Assembly: GCF_000720635.1 (NCBI RefSeq)
Contig: NZ_JOCF01000054.1
Location: 1 to 55,694 of the forward strand
DNA from: Streptomyces sp. NRRL WC-3742
GTDB lineage: Bacteria > Actinomycetota > Actinomycetes > Streptomycetales > Streptomycetaceae
DNA length: 55,694 nt
Reading direction: 5' to 3'
Below, in pieces: positions 8,186-17,495 of this stretch (the stretch's first letter is position 1; the number at the start of each line of letters is the position of its first letter). Under the pieces are notes generated by a model. The model did no database searches. It was not told where the DNA came from and worked only from the letters and a program-made list of their open reading frames with translations. Position numbers and translations under genes: made by a program.

Positions 8186-8548
8186 TCATAGTTCCCCGGC
8201 CGGGGCCACCGGTGCCAACCGTCGGCCCGTCACCAGCTCCGGCCGCAGGCGCACGGTGCCCGCTCCCGGCGTCGCAGTGGCGTGTCCGAGCACGGTGACG
8301 CTCCAGCCGCCGCCGTCCGCCTCGCTGACCTCGCTCGCCTCGAAGGCCACCACCGCCCGGTCCAGGGCCCGTCCGAGGCCGACCGTGACCGGCACCCACA
8401 GCAGCAGGGAACCGTCGTCCTCGAGGCGGAAGCGGACCGGCAGCACGGCGGGCAGCGCGCCGACCGTGTACACCAGGCGCCCCACCTGCCGTCCTGACAG
8501 CAGCGCCAGCCACTGCCGGTCGCTGACCGCTTCACGTTCGCGTTCCAT
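8186..8548 (-). CDS. Pyridoxamine 5'-phosphate oxidase-fold protein
   Basis: A 120-residue protein from ATG 8548. MEREREAVSDRQWLALLSG...GRLVYTVGALPAVLPVRF matches the short split-barrel flavin-binding proteins (PPOX type), where a conserved helix precedes the G.l.f...g.P.v.PV.y strand. These bind FMN, F420 or related cofactors, and several sit in DosR-type regulons. It is convergent with the kinase gene. The frame stays open upstream into the helicase remnant, but an internal ATG right at the family's usual N-terminus sets the start. Substrate unknown. Confidence 0.75.
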   Translation of the reverse strand: MEREREAVSDRQWLALLSGRQVGRLVYTVGALPAVLPVRFRLEDDGSLLLWVPVTVGLGRALDRAVVAFEASEVSEADGGGWSVTVLGHATATPGAGTVRLRPELVTGRRLAPVAPAGEL

Positions 8549-8749
8549 GCCCCCGATACTCACCCCGCAGCCGCGACCGCAGCGAGGGCCGGACGTCCCC
8601 TTCTCCCCGACCGGCCGGCCCCATTGCGCGCCGTCACCGGGTCCGCCATGGCAGGGTCGCGACGATCCTGCCTGCCGAACAACCTGCGGACCAGGGCCGA
8701 ACGGCCCGGTTCCGTTTCTGCCATCGGGACCCCGCGGCCCCGTGACGGG

Positions 8750-9400
8750 AGACTGGGCCCAGGCGCAGAAGCGTTGACGCACGTCAAGCTGGTGACGGGC
8801 ACGGGTAACCGCGACGTAGACGAGCCGCGCCTCGTCCGACTTCATGGGCAGCTGGCGCCCCTCGTCGGTCACCGGCGGAGGCGAGAACCCCTCGCCGACG
8901 CGTACGGTGCCCCACTCACGGCCCTTCTCCTTGTGCACGGTGGACACCGTGACCCTGGCGTCGCCCTCCGGGCTCAGCTGCGCCACGGCCTTGAGGACCA
9001 CCTGCGGCCCGTAGTCGTCGACCAGTTTGACGATCGCCTTCAGGTCCTGGCCGGCCTTGTCCTGCTCGACGTACTCCTGTACCTCACCCCAGGACTTGAA
9101 CAGAAACAGCTCGGGGTGACTGGTTCGGCGTCCCGCCTGGAGTTCGAGGGCGGCGTTCGCGATCCGCTCCGGCGCCGTCGCCACCGCCGGCCAGCGCAAC
9201 CGGCACCCCGTCCTTCAGGAAGCCCAGGACCTCCTGCATCGCGTCCGCGTTGCCCCGGCACAGCACCGCATCAGGCTCGCCCACCAGCCCGATCCGCGAA
9301 TCGACTGATCCGAATCCGGTCAGGCGCAGGTCCAACCCGCATGCCGGAGCCACCGGTTGGCCTCCTCCGCGACCCGGGGCCGAGGCTTCACACACCGACG
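8750..9400 (-). pseudogene. UvrD/Rep-type helicase, C-terminal remnant
   Basis: The frame covering 9199 to about 8760 reads GRRTSHPELFLFKSWGEVQE, then VTVSTVHKEKGREWGTVRVG and ARLVYVAVTRARHQLD. These are helicase motifs V/VI of UvrD-like DNA helicases. The preceding part (SRIGLVGEPDAVLCRGNADAM...) is in another frame between about 9340 and 9190, so a frameshift separates them. Walker A and motifs I-IV are absent. This is a 5'-deleted, frameshifted relic. Confidence 0.7.
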
Positions 9401-9535
9401 TTGGACTCCCTCCTCGCATGCGCGCAGGCATCACCTAAAATCGGCCGCTTGTGCGGTGATGCGCCCGAGGAACCGATCCTTCGCCCTCCTCCGGCAGGGT
9501 GCGACCGCGCAGCCGAAACGTGGGGGAGGCAGGTC

Positions 9536-10546
9536 GTGGACATGGCGCGCAGAGTTGTCACGTGTGAGCATCTGGAAGGGGTCGCGCGCGCGGCTCTGGG
9601 GGCCGGACATCGCCTCACCGGCGTGTCACGGCTCCGAGGCGGCAGCAAGAAGGGCGTGTACCGCCTCATCTTTGACGATGACACCAGCGCGATCGTCTAC
9701 ATCTGGGACGACGCCGAGAACTACTGGCCCGCCACGCATGCCGGTGACGCCGAGGATCACGCGAACCCGTTCTCACACGCCTCCGGCATCGATCTGTTCC
9801 AGGCCGCCAACACCCGCCTGGATGCCCTCGGGATCCGCACACCCCGAATTCTTCTGGCCGACCGGAGCCGGAGCCGCTACCCGGCGGACACCGCCGTCGT
9901 CGAGGACGTGCCCGGCGAGAACCTCGAGGCACTGCTCCGCCGCGACCCGCACCGCGCGGAGGCGACCTTGGCGCTGCTGGCCGAGGCACTCGACGTCATG
10001 CGGCGGCACACAGGACCGGGCTTCGGCAAGGTCGCCCTGATCGACGATGGCGGCACCTCCCGGGGCCGATCGTGTGAGCAGGTCGTCCTCGACCGCGCGC
10101 TCGACGACCTCGCTGAGGCCGCCTCGCGCGACGCCCGGATCGGGCGTGTCCGCGAGCGCCTGGAGCAGGAGGTTCGCGGGCTGGCCGCCTCCGTGTGTCC
10201 GCGCTCGGAGTACGGGCTCATCCATGGGGAGCTCGGGCCCGACCACGTGCTGGTGGACCGGCTCGGGCAGCCGGTCCTCATCGACATCGAGGGCCTCATG
10301 TTCTTCGACGTCGAATGGGAGCATGCGTTCCTACGAATCCGCTTCGGCGAGCACTACCGGTGGCTGAACAGCGGTCGCCTCGATGAACAGCGTCTGGCCT
10401 TCTACATGCTGGCGATGCGACTGTCGCTCGTCGCCGGACCGCTGCGGCTGCTGGATGGAGACTTCCCCGACCGTGAAGCGATGATGGGGATCGCCGAGTA
10501 CAACCTCCAGCAGGCGCTTGCCTTCCTGCCCTCGGACGACCGCTGA
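9536..10546 (+). CDS. APH/ChoK-like phosphotransferase family protein
   Basis: A 336-residue kinase-fold protein. GTG 9536 is chosen because GGGGGAGG lies about seven bases upstream; ATG 9542 is the alternative. It has an N-lobe with LRGGSKKGVYRL, and the catalytic-loop region LIHGELGPDHVLVD followed by PVLIDIEGLMFFDVEWEH, corresponding to the Brenner (HxD....N) and DxD segments of aminoglycoside phosphotransferases. The usual catalytic Asp is replaced by Glu in HGE and the Asn by His, a variant seen in uncharacterised actinobacterial relatives, so activity or substrate may differ from classic APH enzymes. It stands alone upstream of the HD-domain gene. Confidence 0.72.
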   Translation: MDMARRVVTCEHLEGVARAALGAGHRLTGVSRLRGGSKKGVYRLIFDDDTSAIVYIWDDAENYWPATHAGDAEDHANPFSHASGIDLFQAANTRLDALGIRTPRILLADRSRSRYPADTAVVEDVPGENLEALLRRDPHRAEATLALLAEALDVMRRHTGPGFGKVALIDDGGTSRGRSCEQVVLDRALDDLAEAASRDARIGRVRERLEQEVRGLAASVCPRSEYGLIHGELGPDHVLVDRLGQPVLIDIEGLMFFDVEWEHAFLRIRFGEHYRWLNSGRLDEQRLAFYMLAMRLSLVAGPLRLLDGDFPDREAMMGIAEYNLQQALAFLPSDDR

Positions 10547-10578
10547 ACACCTTGGAATCGATCATCTAGCCTGAGGCG

Positions 10579-11124
10579 ATGCATCTGAGCCTCGCGTACC
10601 GGACTGCCGAATCACTGCTCGCGGAAATTCCCTCACGGTGGTCGCACTCCCGACGAGTCCTCGAGCAGGCCCGGCTTCTCGCGCCGGTGCTCGGGGCGGA
10701 CGGCGAGCTGGTTGCCGTCGCCGCGATCCTGCACGATGTCGGCTACGCCGCCTCAGTGGTCGACACCGGGCAGCACATGATCGACGGTGCCCGGTACCTG
10801 AGGCATTCGGGCGTCGATCCGACGGTCTGCTCGCTCGTCGCCTACCACTCCTCCTCGGAATGGGAGGCCGCCGAACTGGGCTTGTCGGCCGAGCTTTCGG
10901 CCTTCCGCCGGCCACCGTCCGAGCTACTGGACGCGATCACCTACTGCGATCTCACCAGCGGCCCTGACGGCACCGTGGTCGACCCCGTCTCCAGGCTCGA
11001 CGAGGTACTCCGGCGATACGGCGCGGATCACGTTGTGCATCGCGCCGTGTCAGCAGCCAGGCCGGCCTTGCTGGCCATGGTCGACCGCGTGGCGAAGCGG
11101 CTCACCGAGACCGGCCGTTCCTGA
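10579..11124 (+). CDS. HD-domain metal-dependent phosphohydrolase (copy 1)
   Basis: A 181-residue protein with H(24)SRRVLEQA, the hallmark LHDVGYA (HD pair near 52-53) and a downstream YHSS element, a small single-domain HD layout. HD proteins are metal-dependent phosphohydrolases acting on nucleotides or other phosphoesters; the substrate is not evident. It is convergent with the NUDIX gene (one base between stops). A close paralogue lies at 35731. Confidence 0.8.
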   Translation: MHLSLAYRTAESLLAEIPSRWSHSRRVLEQARLLAPVLGADGELVAVAAILHDVGYAASVVDTGQHMIDGARYLRHSGVDPTVCSLVAYHSSSEWEAAELGLSAELSAFRRPPSELLDAITYCDLTSGPDGTVVDPVSRLDEVLRRYGADHVVHRAVSAARPALLAMVDRVAKRLTETGRS

Positions 11125-11125
11125 C

Positions 11126-11596
11126 TCAGCCGAGGTGAGGGGCCGTCTCGGTCCGGAAGCCGTGGCCGAGGCGGAGCCTGGTCGTCGGGGCGATGTCCAG
11201 CGCTACCAGTTCCTCGCGAGGCACCCAACGGACCTCGAAGGACTCGGAGCTGGCACCCAGGTCGCCGCCGACCGGCTTCGCCCGGAAACAAAGGGAGAAC
11301 TCCTGCCGGACCTCCCCGTCCGAGAACTCGATCACGTGGCCCGGATCGCTGTAGGTGCCGACGAGACCGGTGACCTCGACCTCGATGCCCGTCTCCTCCC
11401 GCACTTCGCGTACGACGGCGCCCGGAAGGTTCTCACCGATCTCGAGAACTCCGCCCGGCATCCCCCACCGACCGTTGTCGGAGCGCCGCTCAAGGAGCAG
11501 CTCTCCGCGGTCGTTCACCACGAAGGCGGTGACGGCGGGTACGATCCGCTGGGCCTTTGGGGCGCCTGGGTCGTCGAAGTAGTCGGTACGGCTCAC
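11126..11596 (-). CDS. NUDIX hydrolase (copy 1)
   Basis: A 156-residue protein from GTG 11596. The full NUDIX box is present: GGVLEIGENLPGAVVREVRE followed at once by ETGIEVEV, covering Gx5Ex7REUxEExGU. It hydrolyses nucleoside diphosphates linked to another moiety; the exact substrate cannot be told. The GTG overlaps the stop of the truncated regulator upstream (GTGA), so the gene was built for coupled translation but here lies behind a regulator that has lost its N-terminus. Confidence 0.85.
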   Translation of the reverse strand: MSRTDYFDDPGAPKAQRIVPAVTAFVVNDRGELLLERRSDNGRWGMPGGVLEIGENLPGAVVREVREETGIEVEVTGLVGTYSDPGHVIEFSDGEVRQEFSLCFRAKPVGGDLGASSESFEVRWVPREELVALDIAPTTRLRLGHGFRTETAPHLG

Positions 11597-12192
11597 AATG
11601 CCTGCCTCGGTAGGGGAACAGCACTCGCCCAGACCTTGTCGAAGCTGTGCTGGTAGGTCAAGACCAGCTGGGCGCCGACGACTCGCCTCAGGTGCAGCAC
11701 CGGGGTCAGCGGGGCGCTCACCCCGTAGATCTGGGTGTTGACGAGCATCTCGTCGTCGAACCTGTACAGGGAGTTGTGAAGCGTGGAACGGTGAGATCGG
11801 AACTCGATGCCGGGCGTACCGTAGAGCGGCCGGTAGAGCTTCATGACCTCGCGTACCTTGTACGCGACGCCCTCGCCGATCTCCTCCTCCTCGCCACGGC
11901 GCGCGATCTCGGGGCTGTCCGGGTCGCCGAGCAGCACGCGGACACGGACTCCCGACCGCGCCCGTTCAGTGAGCGTCCGATGCCACCGCGGGTTCTCGGC
12001 GAGATGCACGCCGGCGTGAACGAGGACGCCGATCTCGGTCGTGGCCCGCTCGGCGAACTGCAGCCACAACTCCGGTGGTACGGAGGACCGGTGCGGGTAG
12101 AGGTGGACGATCTCCGCATCAGCCTCGTCGACGCGCTGGGTCTCCGACTTCGCGTCCGGCCAGAGATAGTCCTCGTCGATCTGCAGGCGGAC
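11593..12192 (-). pseudogene. DUF5919-type regulator lacking its HTH domain
   Basis: From LQIDEDYLWPDAKSETQRVD to the stop it matches the intact regulator at 36744-37493 almost residue for residue. The first about 50 residues of that protein, including the helix-turn-helix (VTEQDLAEHCGVDAKTVERW), are replaced by unrelated codons (LIKIIFVR). The break lies at 12186, just before the CRISPR array. Without the DNA-binding domain it cannot work as a regulator. Confidence 0.75.
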
Positions 12193-12428
12193 AAAGATGA
12201 TCTTGATCAGGGGTGCATTTGGAGACTGAGAGCAGGTATCCGGCCGTCCCACAGAAGGTCGGCATGGACGATGAGTGCTCTCGTGTGTTCGCACGTGCAG
12301 CAGGGTGTACTCATCCTCATGCTGACCTCATGCTGACTTTCCTGACTGACCGTCAGGTCGCTATCGCCCCGGCGGCCTCATCGCTGGCTCCACGGTCCAT
12401 CCGGTTGGGGGGAACCACTTCATCCGAC
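12187..12428. other. Intergenic stretch between module 1 and array 1
   Basis: About 240 bp with no credible gene. CTCATGCTGAC occurs twice in succession near 12320-12337. It marks the leader-distal edge of the array and the point where the regulator homology ends, so it is the left junction of the CRISPR region. Confidence 0.5.
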
Positions 12429-13757
12429 AGGCCCGCCCTCCAGGGCTGAGCACGACCCGGGTGGAGCTGCTGGTCCTTGCCGTACGCGCGGCGTTGCAAA
12501 CCCTCCAGGGCTGAGCACGACCCGCGTGGGGCACCTGGCCGTGCAGGAACTGGGCGGGTTGCAAGCCCTCCAGGGCTGAGCACGACCGGTGATGGCCGCG
12601 AGGACGGCGGGCAGTTCGGTGGGTTGCAAGCCCTCCGGGGCTGAGCACGACGTGACGGCGAGTGGGCCGGCCACGAGACCACGTTGCAAGCCCTCCAGGG
12701 CTGAGCACGACGTCATGAAGTCCCGCCGAACGACCACCGTTCGGGAGATGTTGCAAGCCCTCCAGGGCTGAGCACGACCTGCTGACCTCGCCCGGCGCGT
12801 AGGTGGCTGGCGTGTTGCAAGCCCTTCAGGGCTGAGCACGGCGGTGAGGTTGGCGACGTTCTCGACGCCTTCCTCGGGTTGCCAGCCCTCCAAGACTGAG
12901 CACGGCTCGCCCCGGCACCGGCCGCCTCCTCGTGATCGTGACGTTGCCAGCCCTCCAGGGCTGAGCACCACGGCCGCGCTGCGCATCCAGGACGAGGTAC
13001 TCGACATGTTCCAAGCCCTCCGGGGCTGAGCACGACGGAATCGCAGGTCACCGCCACCGAACTGCTCATCCGGTTGCAAGCCCTCCGGGGGTGAGCGCGA
13101 CCGACGTCGTGCGCACCGCAAAGGTCCCCGCCGGCATGTTGCAGGCCCTCCAAGGCCGAGCACGACGCCAAGGCCAACGGCGTGCAGGCCCTGCAGGACA
13201 TCGGGTTGCAAGCCCTCCAGGGCTGACCGAGGTGCCCACCAACGCGTTCCAGTCGGCGTTCCTATTACAAGCCCTCCAGGGCTCAGCCCGTCTGGAGGTG
13301 CCCGGTACGGACGAGGCGGACTGGTCGCCGTTGCAAGCGCTCCGAGGCTGAGATCGTCCACCCGCGCCGCGCGCGAGCACATCGAGCCGATGCTGTTGCA
13401 AGCCCTCCAGGGCTGATCGCGATCCCGCGCAGGTGTCGATCACGAGCGTGTCCGAGGCCGGTTGCAGGCCCTCCAGGGCTGAGCACGACCCGCGTTCCGG
13501 GTGACCCGCTCGCCGGTGCCAGCCGGTTGCAAGCCCTCCCTCCAGGGCTGAGCACGACCCGGATCGTCGCGGCTGAGTTGACGGAGGCGCCGGCGTTGCA
13601 AGCCCTCCAGGGCTGAGCACGACGTCGGGCAGGACGCCTTCCTCGTCCGGCAGGGACAGGTTGCAAGCCCTCCAGGGCTTTGCACCACTCTCGAGTCCGC
13701 GCCCCGCCCGCCTCGCGCACAGCAGCATGTTGCAAGCCCTCCAGGGCTGAGCACGAC

Positions 13758-13821
13758 GTCAGGGGGCCTACGGCCGTCCGGGAGAAGCGCAGGTTGCTAG
13801 CCCTCCAGGGCTGAGCACGGC
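13758..13821 (-). repeat. Duplicated spacer-repeat unit, first copy
   Basis: The 35-bp spacer starting GTCAGGGGGCCTACGGCC, with its neighbouring variant repeat GTTGCTAG..., recurs at 14533-14596 with a single base change. The two copies bound the block of CACGGC-type repeats. Confidence 0.85.
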
Positions 13822-14532
13822 CCGGCGCGAGGCTCCACTGCCCGTGCCGGTGGTCGCGTTGCAAGCCCTCCAGGGCTGAGCACGGCTGGGGATGCGCGGG
13901 CCTTCCTTGCGCCACCACTCCGGTTGCAAGCCCCCCAGGGCTGAGCACGGCGAGCAGGGGAGCGGGCATGGACGGGCACGGCACCAAGTTGCAAGCCCTC
14001 CAGGGCTGAGCACGGCCGCCCAGAGCGCGATCGACCGGTCCGACATAGCCACGTTACAAGCCCTCCAGGGCTGAGCACGGCGGGCCGGGACGCGGATCTC
14101 CCCCGGCAGACGCCTCGTTGCAAGCCCTCCAGGGCTGAGCACGGCGTTCGCCCCGGGTGACCTGGTCCACGTGCGGCGCACGTTGCAAGCCCTCCAGGGC
14201 TGAGCACGGCCTTCGTCTTCCCCGGCAGCGAATACCTCAGCGCCCTGTTGCAAGCCCTCCAGGGCTGAGCACGGCTCGCGCGTCATTACCGGTTGCGCTG
14301 GCGGCCGACGTTGCAAGCCCTCCAGGGCTGAGCACGGCCTCCCGAGCACACATGCGGCACCCCGCCGTGGACGGTTGCAAGCCCTCCAGGGCTGAGCACG
14401 GCCCGGCTGGTGGTCCCGCAGGTCCACTCCGGTCTCCTGTTGCAAGCCCTCCAGGGCTGAGCACGGCTCGGCTTCGCGGCCGGATGGTGAACCCACCTCG
14501 TCGGTTGCAAGCCCTCCAGGGCTGAGCACGAC

Positions 14533-14596
14533 GTCAGGGAGCCTACGGCCGTCCGGGAGAAGCGCAGGTTGCTAGCCCTCCAGGGCTGAGCACGGC
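14533..14596 (-). repeat. Duplicated spacer-repeat unit, second copy
   Basis: Same spacer (GTCAGGGAGCCTACGGCC...) and the same GTTGCTAG variant repeat as at 13758-13821, exactly 775 bp (12 units) away. Repeats to the right of this copy return to the CACGAC form. Confidence 0.85.
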
Positions 14597-16155
14597 CTCG
14601 CCGTGGGTGCCGCACGTGTGCGGGGCGTACAGCAAGTTGGAAGCCCTCCAGGGCTGAGCACAACACGAGGCCAGGCTGCTCAACGCCGCGCTCGCCCAGG
14701 GTTGCGAGCCCTCCAGGGCTGGGCACGACCGTCTAGGAGGCGCGGCTGCTGCGCCGGCACGGCATGTTGCAAGCCCTCCAAGGCTGAGCACGACCCTGTT
14801 CGCTCCCGGCTCGACCACCGTCCTCGACTAGTTGCAAGCCCTCCAGGGCTGAGCACGACCGGCGCGGGAATCCCCGTCCTGGCCATGGAGCACGTGTTGC
14901 AAGCCCTCCAGGGCTGAGCACGACGTGGTCGACGGCGGGCGGGGTGTCGCGCTTGCGCTTGTTGCAAGCCCTCCAGGGCTGAGCACGACGTGTCGCCCGG
15001 CCGCGCGTACGCCAGCAGAGCGCGTTGCAGGCCCTCCAGGGCTGAGCACGACCGCGCCAGGCCGGCGCGCTGAACCCCGCGCTCGTCTGTTGCAAGCCCT
15101 CCAGGGCTGAGCACGACCGGTGGATGTTGCGGCCGGCACGGGCGGAGTCCGCGTTGCAAGCCCTCCAGGGCTGAGCACGACTCCGGCCCGTCCACCACGG
15201 ACCGTCCCGGTCACCGGGTTGCAAGCCCTCCAGGGCTGAGCACGACTGGTCAGAGTGCACCACCAAGCTCTGGGAAATGCGTTGCAAGCCCTCCAGGGCT
15301 GAGCACGACCGGAGGAGCACCTCGCACGGATCGGCTGCTCGTGCGCGTTGCAAGCCCTCCAGGGCTGAGCACGACGCGGGCAGCCGTCGGTCTACCGCTG
15401 CCAGGGCCACCGTTGCAAGCCCTCCAGGGCTGAGCACTACCGGCCACCCCGCGCTGAACATCGTCCAGGGCGGCACGTTGCAAGCCCTCCAGGGCTGAGC
15501 ACGACCTCGTGCAGATCCTCTCCTGCCCGGTCTGCCTGGCGTTGCAAGCCCTCCAGGGCTGAGCACGACGGGGTGCCGCCGTTGTATCCAGGTACACCTC
15601 TCCCCGTTGCAAGCCCTCCAGGGCTGAGCACGACTGGCCAGGCGGAGCAGGTCCGTGCGGACGTCGCGCTGTTGCAAGCCCTCCAGGGCTGAGCACGACG
15701 CAACAACGTCAACCAGATCGCCAAGGCCCTGAACAGGTTGCAAGCCCTCCAGGGCTGAGCACGACGCTCGCCGCCATCCCGGCCGGCACCGTCGTGGACG
15801 TGTTGCAAGCCCTCCAGGGCTGAGCACGACGAGGTCCCAGATGAGCAACCGCCACATGTCCGCCAGGTTGCAAGCCCTCCAGGGCTGAGCACGACGCTGC
15901 TCATCACGGCCGCCCGGGCCCACGGCGCCAGCGTTGCAAGCCCTCCAGGGCTGAGCACGACAAGTCCCCGCCCAGCGGGTCCAGTTCGGCGAACAGGTTG
16001 CAAGCCCTCCAGGGCTGAGCACGACCCGGCGCGGCGCGGCGGGCCGGGCCCGCGCGATCCGGTTGCAAGCCCTCCAGGGCTGAGCACGACGGCCGACCAG
16101 GACCTCCATCGCCCGCCCGGAGGTGGGTTGCAAGCCCTCCAGGGCTGAGCACGAC

Positions 16156-16244
16156 CCGAGGGTAAAGTCCGAGGTCAGAGTACCTGCGAGCGCCACTGCG
16201 GGTCGCGGCCATGCAGCGACCTGCGAGTACTGCAGCGGTGCTGG
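16156..16244 (-). promoter_or_regulatory. Leader of array 1
   Basis: 89 bp separate the cas2 stop from the first repeat. Read on the minus strand it ends ACTCTGACCT...CTTTACCCTCGG directly against repeat 1. CTTTACCCTCGG abuts repeat 1 of array 2 as well, and ACTCTGACCT also occurs in that leader. This supports a leader with integration signals used by Cas1-Cas2. Confidence 0.7.
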
Positions 16245-16508
16245 TCACAGGATGTCGCCCGGGCCGCCGAGGGTGGTGCCGATGGTCGTGGCGGCGATCA
16301 TGTCCGGGGATCGGGCGGTGTACGTCACGATGCTGTCGTAGGTGGGGTCGATCACGGTGTTGAGGGTGTGGGTGAGGGCGCGGTACTGGGCGGCGGTGAG
16401 TTCGCCCTGGAAGACGCTGCGCTGGGTCCAGTGGAGGTATTTGCGGCAGGTCTTCAGGACTTTCGGGTTGCGTTCGGCGGCGGTGTCGTAGACCAGGATG
16501 ACGAACAT
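16245..16508 (-). CDS. cas2: CRISPR-associated endonuclease Cas2
   Basis: An 87-residue protein of normal Cas2 length. It begins MFVILVYDTAAERNPKVLKT with the conserved Asp of the first strand (VYDT) and has the YLHWTQRSVFQGELT segment typical of type I-B Cas2. Cas2 forms the Cas1-Cas2 complex that integrates new spacers. It is last in the cas operon, six bases after cas1, and precedes the leader of array 1. Confidence 0.95.
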   Translation of the reverse strand: MFVILVYDTAAERNPKVLKTCRKYLHWTQRSVFQGELTAAQYRALTHTLNTVIDPTYDSIVTYTARSPDMIAATTIGTTLGGPGDIL

Positions 16509-16514
16509 GGGCGG

Positions 16515-17495
16515 CTACCACCAGGGCCGGAAGGGCTTGTACGGGGTGTTCTCCAGGCACAGGCGGACGAGTTTGAGGGCTTCGAGGTGGATGATCTCCT
16601 CGTAGCTGACCTTTCGCTTGAGCCCTCGGTGGTACACCGTCGTCGCGAGTTCCTCGCGGACGAGGGCGGCGATCTTCTTACGGCCTTCCGTACTGAGCGC
16701 GGCGCGGCCGACCTCCGTCTCGAAGTCGCTGGGCTTGAGCTGCTTCTGGCTCGCGGCCCGCCTCAGCAGTCGTTCGGCGAAGAGCGGTTTGAAGGGTTCG
16801 GCGAGGTCGAGGGCCAGGGTGTTGCGGCGGCGGTCGGTGTCGGCGTGGAGGAAGCCGATGGCGGGGTGGAGGGGGGTGCTGCGCAGGGCGGTGAGGACAC
16901 GGGCGTAGACGAGGGCGTTGAGGTAGCTGATGAAGGCGTTGCCGGCGTTGGTGGGCGGGCGGCGGCTGCGGCCGTTGAGGCGGAGCCAGGCGGGGAGGCG
17001 GGTGTCGAGGACGGCCCAGGCGGTGCGGCGGAAGTTGCCTTCCTGTCCCATGAGTTCGTCGGTGTCCTGGCAGTTGGGCAGGGCGGCGCGCAGGGTGGCG
17101 AGTGCCGGGTCGAGGAGGTCGGTCTCCAGGACCCAGCTCAAGTTCTCGGCGGTCGCGAGGAGGAGCGCACGGGCGATCGGAAGGCGTTGTTCGGGGTCGC
17201 CGGTGATCTCGACCTGTCGGCGGATGATGGTGGCGGAGGACATGGTTTCGGCGGGTGCGAAGTGTCCGGCGTGGTTGCCGTAGTGGTCGAGGACGTGGAG
17301 GGTGACGCCGTGGCGGCTGAGGAGGGACATGACGAAGGTGTTGAGGTCGACGTGGTCGAAGGTGACGAGGTCGCGGATGTCGGTGATGGGGATGTGGACG
17401 GGGCTGGCGTCGGTGCGTTCGATGCGGATGCTGTTGTCCTGGCGGCGGATGCGGCAGGGTTCGGTGAGCCAGTAGGTGCGGCCGGCGGCGGGCAT
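16515..17495 (-). CDS. cas1: Type I-B CRISPR-associated integrase Cas1
   Basis: A 326-residue Cas1 with the all-beta N-domain (about 1-90) and helical catalytic domain. Visible conserved elements are QEGNFRRTAW, PTNAGNAFISYLNALVYARV, and IGFLHADTDRRRNTLALDLA with the metal-binding His and Asp, then EPFKP. The ending NTPYKPFRPWW is typical of the I-B group. Its ATG overlaps the cas4 stop (ATGA), so the adaptation genes are translationally coupled. Confidence 0.95.
   Translation of the reverse strand: MPAAGRTYWLTEPCRIRRQDNSIRIERTDASPVHIPITDIRDLVTFDHVDLNTFVMSLLSRHGVTLHVLDHYGNHAGHFAPAETMSSATIIRRQVEITGDPEQRLPIARALLLATAENLSWVLETDLLDPALATLRAALPNCQDTDELMGQEGNFRRTAWAVLDTRLPAWLRLNGRSRRPPTNAGNAFISYLNALVYARVLTALRSTPLHPAIGFLHADTDRRRNTLALDLAEPFKPLFAERLLRRAASQKQLKPSDFETEVGRAALSTEGRKKIAALVREELATTVYHRGLKRKVSYEEIIHLEALKLVRLCLENTPYKPFRPWW

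Larger units (their letters stand above)
10556..12186. repeat. Left copy of the HD/NUDIX/regulator module (direct repeat)
   Basis: This 1631-bp segment matches 35707-37337 in the same orientation, gene for gene and with equal length. Homology begins at the shared GATC...TAGCCTGAGGCGATG before the HD gene and ends at CTGCAG in the regulator gene. Silent positions have diverged clearly, so the duplication is old or the two copies were acquired separately. The left copy stops inside the regulator. Confidence 0.85.
12429..16155 (-). CRISPR. CRISPR array 1, about 58 repeats
   Basis: About 58 repeats of 29 bp alternate with 34-37-bp spacers. On the minus strand the repeat begins GTCGTGCTCAGCCCTGGAGG and ends GCTTGCAAC. 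Repeats near cas2 (15000-16155) are nearly identical, while those left of 13700 are decayed, with GTTCCAAG, GTTGCCAG and ATTACAAG variants and a four-base CTCC duplication near 13537. This decay places the leader on the right, next to cas2. Repeats 13793 to 14596 carry CACGGC instead of CACGAC at one end. Repeats were counted by eye, so the number may be off by one or two. Confidence 0.97.

Noticed and set aside
8186..9199. One 337-residue minus-strand gene joining the helicase remnant and the PPOX protein
   Set aside because: The two parts belong to unrelated families; an internal ATG at the PPOX N-terminus and the frameshifted, 5'-deleted helicase show chance read-through.
12420..16196. Long minus-strand reading frames rich in SCSALEGLQ / RAQPWRACN / VLSPGGLAT units
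   Set aside because: They are CRISPR repeats read in three frames; spacing is the 64-66-bp repeat-spacer unit and they carry no protein features.
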